Assembly (NCBI GenBank): GCA_963815045.1
Contig: CAWFET010000002.1
Location: 1,491,168-1,555,167 of the forward strand
Direction: 5' to 3'
DNA length: 64,000 nucleotides
From: DASUPK01 sp963815045
GTDB taxonomy: Bacteria; Actinomycetota; Thermoleophilia; Solirubrobacterales; 70-9
Position numbers and translations under genes: made by a program. This document shows, piece by piece, positions 51,451 through 59,342 of this stretch; position 1 is the first letter of the stretch, and the number at the start of each line of letters is the position of its first letter. Under the pieces are notes generated by a model that did not search any database, was not told the origin of the DNA, and saw only the letters and a list, made by a program, of their open reading frames with translations.

Positions 51451-51490
51451 AGTTGAAAAGTGTTTCATGAATTACTGATACGGTGTTCCC

Positions 51491-51619
51491 ATGGCCAATG
51501 AGCTCACACAGATCCCTTCCGCGACTCCCGTCCCAGTTGCGTCACCGATGCCGGCCGCAACGCCGGTCCCAGCCGCGCCGATCGTCCCGCCGGGAGCTCC
51601 GCGAACGGAGACCCAGTGA
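51491..51619 (+). CDS. 42-residue proline/alanine-rich small ORF
   Basis: ATG 51491 (MANELTQIPSATPVPVASPM) to TGA 51619, which overlaps GTG 51616 of the next gene as GTGA. Composition is Pro/Ala/Val rich with no hydrophobic span. The tight overlap and position immediately downstream of a divergent regulator argue that it is translated, perhaps as a leader peptide for its neighbour. No homology known to me. Confidence 0.45.
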   Translation: MANELTQIPSATPVPVASPMPAATPVPAAPIVPPGAPRTETQ

Positions 51620-51987
51620 CCGCCGCAACTTCCAAAGAGCCGTTCGCCGGCTACGACAAGCTCAAGACCAAGGACCTCGTGGCGGCGCTCTCCAGTCATT
51701 CCCAGGTGGAACTCGCCGAGGTCGATAGCTACGAGCGCGCCCACGAGGATCGCCACATGGTCTTCAACAAGCTTCGCTGGCTGCGCCAGGATGAACCGCT
51801 CCCGGGTTACGACGCGATGAGCATCGACGACGTGGTCGCCGCGCTCGGGAAGGCCGATCTCTCGGAGATCAAGCGAGTACGCGGCTACGAGCGCAAGTTC
51901 CAGGCTCGTCGCGACGTGCTCGATGAGGTGGATCGCCTCCATCAAGAGCGGCGAGTCCCCCTCGTCTCACGCAACTCTGCGCACTAG
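51616..51987 (+). CDS. Protein with two tandem GYD...ELxEVxxYER repeats
   Basis: 123 residues from GTG 51616. Two copies of a ~45-residue motif: FAGYDKLKTKDLVAALSSHS...ELAEVDSYERAHEDR (about residues 8-55) and LPGYDAMSIDDVVAALGKAD...LSEIKRVRGYERKFQARR (about 60-105). This helical repeat occurs in various actinobacterial proteins. After the TAG stop at 51987 the same frame continues open for 26 residues (RNAAQFIQRLGWAVTDAKDA) to another stop, suggesting a decayed extension. Function unknown. Confidence 0.72.
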   Translation: MTAATSKEPFAGYDKLKTKDLVAALSSHSQVELAEVDSYERAHEDRHMVFNKLRWLRQDEPLPGYDAMSIDDVVAALGKADLSEIKRVRGYERKFQARRDVLDEVDRLHQERRVPLVSRNSAH

Positions 51988-52070
51988 CGACCGCGCAATG
52001 CGGCCCAGTTCATCCAGCGCCTGGGATGGGCGGTCACCGACGCCAAGGATGCCGAGGACCTCTCGTCCGG

Positions 52071-52733
52071 CTAGCGGGCGACGCCGAGTAGGCGCTCGCG
52101 CCAGGCGTCTACTCCCTCACCCGTCCGCGCGCTGACCTGAATGGTCTCTGCCGACGGGTTCACCTGGTCGAGGTTGGCGAGGAATCGCTCCATCGAGAAG
52201 TCGACGTGCGGCAGCAGGTCGAGCTTGTTGATCACGACCAGCTCGCAGGTGCGGAACATGAGCGGGTACTTGAGCGGCTTGTCCTCGCCCTCGGTGACCG
52301 AGGAGATCATCCAGCGGCGGTCCTCGCCGACCGTGAACTCGGCCGGGCAGACGAGGTTGCCGACGTTCTCGATCATCAGCAGGTCGATCTCGCCGAGCGG
52401 GACCTGGCCGAGCGCCGAGCGGACCATGTTGGCGTCGAGGTGGCACTCGCCGCCGAAGGCCGGATCGGTGTTGATCTGGGTGACCGGAATGTGGAGGTGT
52501 GAGAGCCGATCGGCGTCGAGGCTGCCACGGACGTCACCCTCCAGCACGCCCACGCGGACGTCGCCTGTGTCTTCGAGAGCCCGCTCGAGCAAGGTGGTCT
52601 TCCCGGCGCCCGGCGCGCTCATCAGGTTGATCACGGTGACGCGGGCGGCGTCGAAGTCGGCGCGGTTCGCCTCGGCGATCGTCTGATTGGCGTCGAGCGC
52701 GCCCTCGGCTACGCGGACCGTCGTCTGGTGCAT
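52071..52733 (-). CDS. hypB: GTPase HypB, nickel insertion
   Basis: 220 residues from ATG 52733 (GGAG upstream). GTP-dependent delivery of nickel to the hydrogenase large subunit. Walker A: LMSAPGAGKTTLLERAL; VGVLEGDVRGSLDADRL; IENVGNLVCPAEFTVGED (conserved Cys); VINKLDLLPHVDF (NKxD). The N-terminus lacks the His-rich nickel-storage stretch of some HypB proteins. Coupled to hypA. Confidence 0.95.
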   Translation of the reverse strand: MHQTTVRVAEGALDANQTIAEANRADFDAARVTVINLMSAPGAGKTTLLERALEDTGDVRVGVLEGDVRGSLDADRLSHLHIPVTQINTDPAFGGECHLDANMVRSALGQVPLGEIDLLMIENVGNLVCPAEFTVGEDRRWMISSVTEGEDKPLKYPLMFRTCELVVINKLDLLPHVDFSMERFLANLDQVNPSAETIQVSARTGEGVDAWRERLLGVAR

Positions 52734-52734
52734 G

Positions 52735-53118
52735 TCAGGAGGCTCCCACGGCGGGCTCGGTGACGTCAATCGACTCGACGACCAGCTCGTCGCCGCTGAC
52801 GACGCGGTGATCGGGCGATTCGCACTCAGGGCAGCGGAACCGCACGACGAGCTCGTCACCGGATCGCGCGGGCGGCGGCGCCGGATCCCACTCGGCGCCG
52901 CATGCCGAGCAGCGCAGCCGCGACGGGACCCGCTCCCACTCGAGCGAGGCGCCGTCGCACAGGGACCCCGCCGAGGCGACCTCGAAGTAGAAGCTCAGGT
53001 ACTCGGGGACGACCTGGCGCAGGCGGCCCACCCGCACGCGGACGATGGTGATCGGCCGCCCCTCGGCGTGGCGCTCCGCCGCGGCGACGATGGCCTGCGC
53101 GACCGCGAGCTCGTGCAT
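52735..53118 (-). CDS. hypA: Nickel chaperone HypA
   Basis: 127 residues from ATG 53118, directly upstream of hypB in the same operon. Starts MHELAVAQAIVAAAERH: the His2-Glu pair that binds Ni. Zinc-binding region has two CxxC pairs: LRCSACGAEWDP and FRCPECESPDHR. Works with HypB. Its ATG shares a base with the stop of the NTF2-like gene (TGATG). Confidence 0.93.
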   Translation of the reverse strand: MHELAVAQAIVAAAERHAEGRPITIVRVRVGRLRQVVPEYLSFYFEVASAGSLCDGASLEWERVPSRLRCSACGAEWDPAPPPARSGDELVVRFRCPECESPDHRVVSGDELVVESIDVTEPAVGAS

Positions 53119-53540
53119 CAGGAAGCTTCCTCGTCGCGTTCGAGGACCCCAGCGGCCTCCGCGGCCTCTCGCCTGCCCCAGAAGAGCTGGGCCCGGCGGA
53201 CCGCGCCGTCCCTGAGCCAGAAGACGTACCAGGCGCGGGCGTTGAACTCGGAGGAAGGGTCGGCGGAGGATCTGAAGGTCCCCCGCACGCAGAGCAGCAC
53301 GCGGGATTCCGTGGCCGCGGTGATGTTCTCGACCTGGACGTCGACCACCTCGCCGCCCACCCGCTTGAACGCGTCCCACCAGTCGCTCACGCCGCGACGG
53401 CCCCGGTAGAGCTTGCGGACGCCTGGCCACCCCTCGCGGTCGTCCCACTCGACGTCTTCGGTGAGGAACGCCAGGAAGGCCTCCTCGTCTCCCCGCTCGA
53501 CGGCATCGAGCATCCGCCGGATGACCGTGACGTCATCCAT
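53118..53540 (-). CDS. SnoaL-like NTF2-fold protein inside the hydrogenase operon
   Basis: 140 residues from ATG 53540, overlapping the protease stop by 8 bases. SnoaL-like: IRRMLDAVERGDEEAFLAFL, DVEWDDREGWPGVRKLYRGR, SDWWDAFKRVGGEVVDVQVE, FNARAWYVFWLRDGAVRRAQ. Not a recognised hydrogenase subunit; the coupling at both ends suggests a role in, or simple passenger status with, hydrogenase expression. Confidence 0.75.
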   Translation of the reverse strand: MDDVTVIRRMLDAVERGDEEAFLAFLTEDVEWDDREGWPGVRKLYRGRRGVSDWWDAFKRVGGEVVDVQVENITAATESRVLLCVRGTFRSSADPSSEFNARAWYVFWLRDGAVRRAQLFWGRREAAEAAGVLERDEEAS

Positions 53541-54207
53541 CACTGGGCTCCTCGCCGCCGAGCTCGCTGTGTAGCTCGCTCACCAGCGCGTCGACCGTGG
53601 CCTCCACCGCCGGGGAGAGCCCCTCCCCCGCCTCGAAGTTCTCGCCCTCGATTCCGTAGACGGCGAGCCGGGGCGGCAGCCGGTCGAGCTGGCGGGCGAG
53701 CTCCACGGCGTCGCCGACGCCAAGCGAGTGGGTCGAGGATCGAAACGTCTCGGCCGGGAGCGGCTCGTGGGTGGCGTCGAAGCGATAGAGGTCCCCCGGA
53801 CTGCCGCTGCTGCTGACCGCGTCGATGATCAGCACCTCCTTCATCAGCTCGAAGGACTGGATGAGCGAGGCCGGCTCACCCTCTTCCTCGAGAAGCCGGA
53901 TCCCCGGCGGATGGGTGGCGCGAAGCCGCCGCGCGACCTCGAGCCCGGCGGCGTCGTCGGAGCGGTAGCGATTGCCGACGCCGATCAAAGCGAGCCAGGC
54001 GCGGTAGCCGGACTCGGGGGCGTGCTCCAGCGACAGGCCGAGCGCGTGCGCGTCGCGCCGGGCCGCCTCGATGTCCTGCTGTAGCTGCTCGCGCTGGCGC
54101 TCCATCAGACGGAGCGAGTTGTGACCGGCGTCGAGGAAGCGACGCTCCTCGCGCAGGAACTCGGGGTCGCTCGGCTTGTGCTCGCGATGAATGAAGTGCT
54201 TCGCCAT
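53533..54207 (-). CDS. [NiFe]-hydrogenase maturation protease with N-terminal helical extension
   Basis: 224 residues from ATG 54207 (four bases after the large-subunit stop; GTG 54228 is an alternative). Endopeptidase that removes the C-terminal tail of the large subunit after nickel insertion. The protease core begins at ALIGVGNRYRSDDAAGLEV (metal-binding Asp), with IDAVSSSGSPGDLYRFDA, STHSLGVGDAVELAR and VYGIEGENFEAGEGLSPAV. Before it lie about 65 charged, helical residues (FLREERRFLDAGHNSLRLME and following) that typical ~150-residue proteases lack. Confidence 0.87.
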   Translation of the reverse strand: MAKHFIHREHKPSDPEFLREERRFLDAGHNSLRLMERQREQLQQDIEAARRDAHALGLSLEHAPESGYRAWLALIGVGNRYRSDDAAGLEVARRLRATHPPGIRLLEEEGEPASLIQSFELMKEVLIIDAVSSSGSPGDLYRFDATHEPLPAETFRSSTHSLGVGDAVELARQLDRLPPRLAVYGIEGENFEAGEGLSPAVEATVDALVSELHSELGGEEPSDG

Positions 54208-54211
54208 CGCG

Positions 54212-55509
54212 TCAGGCGCGGTCGACATCGAGCTTCAGGAAGTGGGTCGAGCAGCTGATGCAGGGGTCGTAGTTGCGGATCGCCTGCTCGCATTCCCACT
54301 GCAGGCGGTCGTCGGGCAGCTCGACGCGAGGCTTCACGAACTCGAGCAGGTCCTGCTCGATCCGGGCCTGGTTCTGGGAAGTGGGAGGAACGATTCGCGC
54401 CTCGGCGATCGAGCCGTCGTCCTCCAGCCGGTAGCGGTGCCAGAGCATTCCGCGTGGGGCCTCGCTCCAGCCGCATCCCGCCGCCGCCCTGGGCTCGGGC
54501 ACCTGCGCAGGGGGATCAGGCGGCTCGTAGCCCGCGATCAGCTCCAGCGCCTCCTCCAGGGCGAAGATGATCTCCACGCTGCGGACCAGGATCGACTTGA
54601 ACGGGTTGCGGCACTCCGGTCCGAGGCCGGCTCCCTCCGCGGCCTCCTTCGCACCGTCGGTGAGCTGCTCGTAGTTGAGCGAGTAGCGGGCCATCGGCCC
54701 GAGGAAGTAGGTCCCACCGCCGGACATGCGCGACTGCAGGGCGGTCGAGTGCGGGACGTGCTGCTCGGAGAAGTGCTCCTCGTACTCCCCCGGCCCGATG
54801 TCGAGACCGGAGCTCGAGACCAGGCGCCCGTCCTCGATCGCGTAGCGATCCGGCTGGCGCAGCGCGACGAACTCGTAGTCCTGCTCGAAGTCGGGGAAAT
54901 CGAGCCCGGCGAGGAAGGTGACCGCGCCGCGCATGAAGTCGCGCGACTCCTCTAGCGCCGGGACGAGCGCATCGAGGTGCTCGCGGCCGGGCGCCTTGTA
55001 GAAGCCGCCGACCCTTGTGTTGATCGGGTGGATCGCGCGGCCGCCGATCGTCCGCAGCAGCTCGTTGCCCATCGCCTTCACCTTCAATGCGCCCTCCACC
55101 ACCTCGCGGTGGTCGCGCGCCATCTGCCAGGCCGAGTCGAAGCCGAAGAAGTCCGGGGCGTGCAGCAGGAAGACGTGAAGCGCGTGCGACTCGATCCACT
55201 CGCCGCAGTACATGAGCCGGCGCAGGGCGCGGATCCGCTGGTCCACCTGGACATCGAGCGCGTCCTCCATCGCGTTGAAGGCGCTGGTCATGTAGGCGAC
55301 CGGGCAGATGCCGCAGATCCGCGCGGTGATGTCCGGCGCCTCCTTGAAGTCGCGGCCGCGCAGGAACGCCTCGAAGAAGCGAGGGGGCTCGTAGATCTGG
55401 AGCTCGACGTTCTCGACCTCGCCGCCCCGGATCTTGACCTGCATCGCGCCCTCGCCCTCGACGCGGGCGAGCGCCTCGGTGCGGATCGTCCGCGTCTCGC
55501 GTCAGCCAT
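54212..55509 (-). CDS. hydA: [NiFe]-hydrogenase large (catalytic) subunit, group 3b-like, with ambiguous start
   Basis: Carries the NiFe(CN)2CO site. The L1 motif is ARICGICPVAYMTS and the L2 motif is DPCISCSTHFLKLD, with nine residues after the final His as the predicted cleavable tail. The conserved RVEGEGAM N-terminus precedes the first in-frame ATG (55444), so the gene must start further up. In-frame codons there give ETRTIRTEALARVEGEG with no ATG/GTG/TTG; a start at ATG 55509, overlapping the small-subunit stop, needs a one-base loss near 55490. Either that is an indel or an ACG start is used. Order and partners indicate a soluble NAD(P)-linked group 3b type; group is inferred. Confidence 0.88.
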
Positions 55510-56281
55510 CCGCCTCGAGCCTCTCGCTCTCGGCCTGGAACGGCTCGGCGGCCGTGTGGAAGGTCCGGTAGACGCGGATCACGTCGACCTCGTCCATGCC
55601 GAGGCCCTCGAACCAGCGCGACAGCGACGGCGCGTTCGGCGTTTCCATCGGGCCGAAGCAGCCGTAGCAGCCGCGGTCGTAGCTGGGACAGAGCGCGCCG
55701 CAGCCGGCGTGGGTCACCGGCCCGAGGCACGGCGTGCCGTGGGCGACCATCACGCAGACGTTCCCGGCGCGCTTGCACTCGATGCAGACCGAGTGGTTCG
55801 CGACGGCCGGCTTGCGCTCGTTGACGAAGGCGCTGATCACCTCGAGCAGCTGGTGGCGGTCGACCGGGCAGCCCTGCAGCTCGAAGTCGACGGGGACATG
55901 GGAGGAGATCGGCGTCGACGTGTCGAGCGTCGAGATGTAGTCGGGGGTGGCGTAGACGACCGACATGAAGTCCTCGACGTCCGCGAAGTTCTTCAGCGCC
56001 TGGATGCCGCCGGAGGTCGCGCAGGCCCCGATCGTCACCAGCCGCTTCGACTTCGCCCGCACCTCCTTGATCCGCTCGGCGTCGTGCGGCGTGGTGATCG
56101 AGCCCTCGACCAGCGAGAGGTCATAGGGGCCCTCGACCTCGCCGCGCGTCGCCTCCAGGAAGTAGGCCACCTCGATCTGGTCCGGCAGCGAGACGAGCTC
56201 GCGCTCGAAGTCGAGCAGGGAGAGCTGGCAGCCGTCGCAGGACGCGAACTTCCAGACCGCAAGCTTCGGCCGCTCGCTCAC
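55502..56281 (-). CDS. hydD: [NiFe]-hydrogenase small subunit, group 3b-like
   Basis: 259 residues from GTG 56281 (GTGA overlap with the preceding diaphorase gene). Electron-transfer subunit; Cys for the proximal and further [4Fe-4S] clusters: KFASCDGCQLSLLDFERELV, TIGACATSGGIQAL, LQGCPVDRHQLLE, VCIECKRAGNVCVMVAHGTP, PCLGPVTHAGCGALCPSYDR and CYGCFGPMETPN. No twin-arginine signal, so the enzyme is cytoplasmic. Confidence 0.92.
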   Translation of the reverse strand: MSERPKLAVWKFASCDGCQLSLLDFERELVSLPDQIEVAYFLEATRGEVEGPYDLSLVEGSITTPHDAERIKEVRAKSKRLVTIGACATSGGIQALKNFADVEDFMSVVYATPDYISTLDTSTPISSHVPVDFELQGCPVDRHQLLEVISAFVNERKPAVANHSVCIECKRAGNVCVMVAHGTPCLGPVTHAGCGALCPSYDRGCYGCFGPMETPNAPSLSRWFEGLGMDEVDVIRVYRTFHTAAEPFQAESERLEADG

Positions 56282-57105
56282 AGCTCTCGCACTCCAAGCA
56301 GCGACCCGATCCGCCCGACCGGGAAGACCGGGCCGTCCTTGCAGACGAACCGGTGGCCGAGCTGGCAGTGGCCGCAGTGGCCGATCGCGCACTTCATGTT
56401 CCGCTCGAGCGAGACGTGGATGCTCTCCGTGGGGACGCCGCGGTCCTGGAGCGCCTGCGTGACGAAGCGCATCATCACCTCCGGCCCACAGACCATCGCC
56501 GTGGTTCGAGTGCCCTCGAAGCCGGCGATCGGGATCAGCTTCGTGACCAGCCCCACACGAGCGCCCCAATCCCCCGAGGCGGCATCGACCGTGTACTTGA
56601 CGTCGATCCCGGACTCTCGCCAGGCCTGGAGCTCGCCGAAGAACAGCATCTCGTCGGGTGAGCGGGCGCCGTACAGGAGCGACACCGCCCGATAGGAGTC
56701 GCGGTTTGCGATCAGGTGCTTGATCGCAAGGCGAAGTGGCGCCAAGCCGATCCCACCCGCGACGACGACCACGTCACCTCCCTCCGCGTCGGCGAGGGGC
56801 CAACTGTTGCCGAAAGGGCCGCGTACCCCGACCTGAGCGCCTGTCTCGATCGCACAGAGTGCGCGGGTGGCCGCGCCGACGGCGCGCACGGTGTGTCCGA
56901 GCCGCTCGTCGGCTCGGCCACCGCCGCTGACGGAGATCGGCACCTCGCCAGCGCCGAAGGCGTAGAGCATGGAGAACTGGCCGGGACGGAACTCGCCGAC
57001 GCCGGCGCCAGCGATGGGCTCGAGCTCGAGCGTCCAGGTGTCGCCAAGCTCCTGGCGCTTGTCGGCCACTGCGTATGAGGTGGGCACCATCGGATCGGCA
57101 ACCAT
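56278..57105 (-). CDS. hydG: Hydrogenase FAD/NAD(P)-binding diaphorase subunit
   Basis: 275 residues from ATG 57105. Ferredoxin-NADP+ reductase-type protein: FRPGQFSMLYAFGAGEVPIS (FAD), VVVVAGGIGLAPLRLAIKHL (NAD(P) loop), AMVCGPEVMMRFV, and a C-terminal [2Fe-2S] motif CAIGHCGHCQLGHRFVC like PyrK/HydG. Passes electrons between the Fe-S chain and NAD(P)H. Coupled to both neighbours in the operon. Confidence 0.92.
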   Translation of the reverse strand: MVADPMVPTSYAVADKRQELGDTWTLELEPIAGAGVGEFRPGQFSMLYAFGAGEVPISVSGGGRADERLGHTVRAVGAATRALCAIETGAQVGVRGPFGNSWPLADAEGGDVVVVAGGIGLAPLRLAIKHLIANRDSYRAVSLLYGARSPDEMLFFGELQAWRESGIDVKYTVDAASGDWGARVGLVTKLIPIAGFEGTRTTAMVCGPEVMMRFVTQALQDRGVPTESIHVSLERNMKCAIGHCGHCQLGHRFVCKDGPVFPVGRIGSLLGVREL

Positions 57106-57108
57106 CGC

Positions 57109-57576
57109 TCAGCCCGCGCCGACGTGCCCGTAGACGTCGAGGAGGCGCATTCGCGTGGCCTGCAGACGCTCAACCATCACCGGGATGAAGCGGCGCATCA
57201 GTTGATAGCCCAGCACAGGGTCCGTGTCCGACTTCCCGCGCAGGCACGCAGCGTCGAAGGCGACCGTATGGACATTGCCCATCGCACGGCAATCGAAGTC
57301 GACACGGAAAGGCGGCACCAGCCAGGACCAGCCGAGCAGGTCCCCGTCGTCGATCGTCTCGATCGTCAGGGCTCCTCGCTGCGGGACGAAGACCTCGAGG
57401 GCCACACGGCCGTACCGGATCACGTAGAAGGTGTTGGCCGGGTCCCCCTCGCGCAGCAGGTACTGCCCGTCCTCGAAGGTGGTGTTCCGAGCGCAGCCCG
57501 CGATCAGGGCCAAATGCTCCTCCGACATCCCGTTGAATGCGGGTGCCTCGGCGAGAAGCTGCTCAATGGTCTGCAC
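57109..57576 (-). CDS. Cyclic-nucleotide-binding-domain protein in the hydrogenase operon
   Basis: 155 residues from GTG 57576, overlapping the hydB stop by 14 bases. CRP-like cNMP-binding fold: FNGMSEEHLALIAGCARNTT, YLLREGDPANTFYVIRYGRV, GDLLGWSWLVPPFRVDFDCR, VHTVAFDAACLRG. No DNA-binding domain and little beyond the sensor. Candidate nucleotide-responsive regulator of the hydrogenase complex rather than a transcription factor. Similar genes sit in some group 3b operons (recalled, not checked). Confidence 0.85.
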   Translation of the reverse strand: MQTIEQLLAEAPAFNGMSEEHLALIAGCARNTTFEDGQYLLREGDPANTFYVIRYGRVALEVFVPQRGALTIETIDDGDLLGWSWLVPPFRVDFDCRAMGNVHTVAFDAACLRGKSDTDPVLGYQLMRRFIPVMVERLQATRMRLLDVYGHVGAG

Positions 57577-58720
57577 TGATCCCCCTCTCCCCATCGCCGG
57601 GCCCGAGGTCGGTGGCGCGGATCGCCGCCGCCTCCTCGGTGATGTCGATCGCCACCGGGCACCAGGTGATGCAGCGCCCGCAGCCGACGCAGCCCGAGGT
57701 GCCGAACTGGTCGATCCAGGTGGCGAGCTTGTGGGTCATCCACTGGCGATAGCGCGAGGGAGCCGAGTTCCGGATGCTGCCGCCGTGGATGTAGGAGTGG
57801 TCGAGGTTGAAGCAGGAGTCCCACTGCCGCGTCCGCTCCGCCTCCTCCCCGGCGAGGTCGCTTACGTCCTCGACCGTGTGGCAGAAGCAGGTCGGGCAGA
57901 CCAGCGTGCAGTTGCCGCAGGTGAGACAGCGCTCCGAGACCTCGTCCCAGCGCGGGTGCTCCATGTTCCGGTAGAGGAGCTCCTTGATCCCATCGGTGTC
58001 GAGCTCTCGCCCCATCTGCGAAGCGCACTCCTCGGAGACCGCCGCCGCGGCCTCCGCGTCCGCCTCGCCGGCCTCGGCTGCGCCGATCTCCGCCAGCACC
58101 TCCTCCCCGCGATCCGATCCGGCCTCGACCAGGAAGCGGTGCTCGCCGTCGAGCAGCTCCGTCAGCGCGAGGTCGTATCCCGACTCGGCGCGCGGCCCGG
58201 TGCCCATCGACACGCAGAAGCAGGTGTTGCCCGCCTTCGAGCAGTTGATCGCGACGATGAACGCGTCGCGGCGGCGAGCCTCGTAGTCGGCGTCCGTGTG
58301 GGAATCGCCGATGAAGACCTTGTCCTGGATGCCGATCGCCGCCAGGTCGCAGGAGCGGACGCCGAGGAACGCGTATCGCGGCCGCTCCTCGGAGTTCTCC
58401 TCGTATGAGATCTCACCACCGGCCGCCTTCTTCGCCTTCCAGAGGGTCAGGTTGGGCGGGAAGAGATGGTGCTTCCAGGAGTTCGGCCCGTTGTTGAAGC
58501 CGAAGAGCGCGTCGTCGCCGCGCTCGTGGAGGCGGTAGGTGCCGCCCTCCTGCTCATCCGTGACCCCGGCCGGCAGCTGCGCGGCCGAGGAGATCTCCTC
58601 GTAGAGGATGGCCCCGTCGCGGACCGTCGGTCCGATCACCGTGTAGCCGCGCGACGCCAGCGCGGAGATCAGCTCGTCCATGGCGGCGCTGCGAATTACG
58701 GACGCGGTAGAGGGGCTCAC
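57563..58720 (-). CDS. hydB: Hydrogenase Fe-S subunit, sulfhydrogenase beta (HydB) type
   Basis: 385 residues from GTG 58720 (ATG 58681 would lose the family-like VIRSAAMDELISALASRGYT start). 4Fe-4S dicluster electron carrier of group 3b hydrogenases: FLGVRSCDLAAIGIQDKVF, CFCVSMGTGP, then CLTCGNCTLVCPTCFC and CVGCGRCITWCPVAID. First gene of the minus-strand hydrogenase operon; the 88-bp gap to the ArsR gene upstream should contain its promoter, though I cannot point to clear boxes. Confidence 0.9.
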   Translation of the reverse strand: MSPSTASVIRSAAMDELISALASRGYTVIGPTVRDGAILYEEISSAAQLPAGVTDEQEGGTYRLHERGDDALFGFNNGPNSWKHHLFPPNLTLWKAKKAAGGEISYEENSEERPRYAFLGVRSCDLAAIGIQDKVFIGDSHTDADYEARRRDAFIVAINCSKAGNTCFCVSMGTGPRAESGYDLALTELLDGEHRFLVEAGSDRGEEVLAEIGAAEAGEADAEAAAAVSEECASQMGRELDTDGIKELLYRNMEHPRWDEVSERCLTCGNCTLVCPTCFCHTVEDVSDLAGEEAERTRQWDSCFNLDHSYIHGGSIRNSAPSRYRQWMTHKLATWIDQFGTSGCVGCGRCITWCPVAIDITEEAAAIRATDLGPGDGERGISADH

Positions 58721-58808
58721 TCCCGTCGAAGACTATGCCTCGCCCGTGCTCGCGTCTAACCGTGGGGACTACGCAGACCGGATGTCACTTGCGGGGCGGC
58801 CGATTCGT

Positions 58809-59120
58809 CTATTGGACGTGGGACAGCTTCGAGCTCAACACAGCATCGAGCAGGCCCGGGAAGCGGGCGTCGAGATCCTCCCGGCGCAGCTCCGTGAGCT
58901 TCGTGGTGCCCTGCCGCTCCTGGCGGATCACGCCGGCCTCGCGGAGAGTGCGGAAGTGGTGGGTCATCGTCGACTTGCTGAGCCCGAAGCCGAACTTGCC
59001 GCAGGCTCGCGGCTCGTCGTCCTCGTCGAGCCGGCGAACGATCTCGAGCCGGTGCGGGTCGCTCAGCGCGGCCAGCACGGCCGGCAGCTCGATCTCGCTT
59101 CTCTCGGGATGGTGCTCCAT
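58809..59120 (-). CDS. ArsR-family transcriptional repressor
   Basis: 103 residues from ATG 59120 (an in-frame TTG at 59147 would overlap the operator). Winged helix: LPAVLAALSDPHRLEIVRRL, FGLSKSTMTHHFRTLREAGV, IRQERQGTTKLTELRREDL. No CxC-type metal site (CGKFGFG has a single Cys), so likely a redox or metabolite-type ArsR. Divergent from a leader ORF and an MFS exporter. It lies upstream of the hydrogenase operon on the same strand, but probable operator copies face the exporter. Confidence 0.88.
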   Translation of the reverse strand: MEHHPERSEIELPAVLAALSDPHRLEIVRRLDEDDEPRACGKFGFGLSKSTMTHHFRTLREAGVIRQERQGTTKLTELRREDLDARFPGLLDAVLSSKLSHVQ

Positions 59121-59138
59121 GGGAGTCAGTCTAGCGTT

Positions 59139-59181
59139 GTACGACAAACATCGAACTTCTTTGGTACGATGTTCATCGTAC
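59139..59181. promoter_or_regulatory. Two operator-like dyads for the ArsR repressor
   Basis: GTACGATG-TT-CATCGTAC at 59164-59181 is a perfect 8-2-8 inverted repeat. GTACGACA-AA-CATCGAAC at 59139-59156 is an imperfect copy with the same 8-2-8 layout and several shared bases. Their centres are 25 bp apart. Both lie between the divergent ArsR gene (start 59120) and the small ORF/MFS transporter (59208), the standard place for ArsR operators. Confidence 0.7.
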
Positions 59182-59207
59182 TATCAAACCAACCCGAAGG
59201 CAAGCAC

Positions 59208-59342
59208 ATGTCCGACACCCAGATCATCGAAACCACAGCCGCCGCCCAGCAATCCACGGACGGTGACGTTCGTCTCACGAGCCCCTCTCGACGCGCCGCG
59301 GCGGTCGAGGCGGCGTACATTCTGGAGGCCGTTCGCAAGTGA
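59208..59342 (+). CDS. 44-residue small ORF upstream of MFS transporter
   Basis: ATG 59208 to TGA 59342, overlapping the transporter GTG (59339) as GTGA. Sequence MSDTQIIETTAAAQQSTDGD then a basic, helix-like C-terminus (SRRAAAVEAAYILEAVRK). Hydrophilic, no membrane span. Likely translated because of the overlap, the adjacent ArsR operators and GC-rich coding character; a translational leader for the transporter is plausible. Confidence 0.5.
   Translation: MSDTQIIETTAAAQQSTDGDVRLTSPSRRAAAVEAAYILEAVRK

Noticed and set aside
54977..56695. 572-residue plus-strand frame
   Set aside because: Antisense to both hydrogenase structural subunits; composition typical of a GC-rich shadow.
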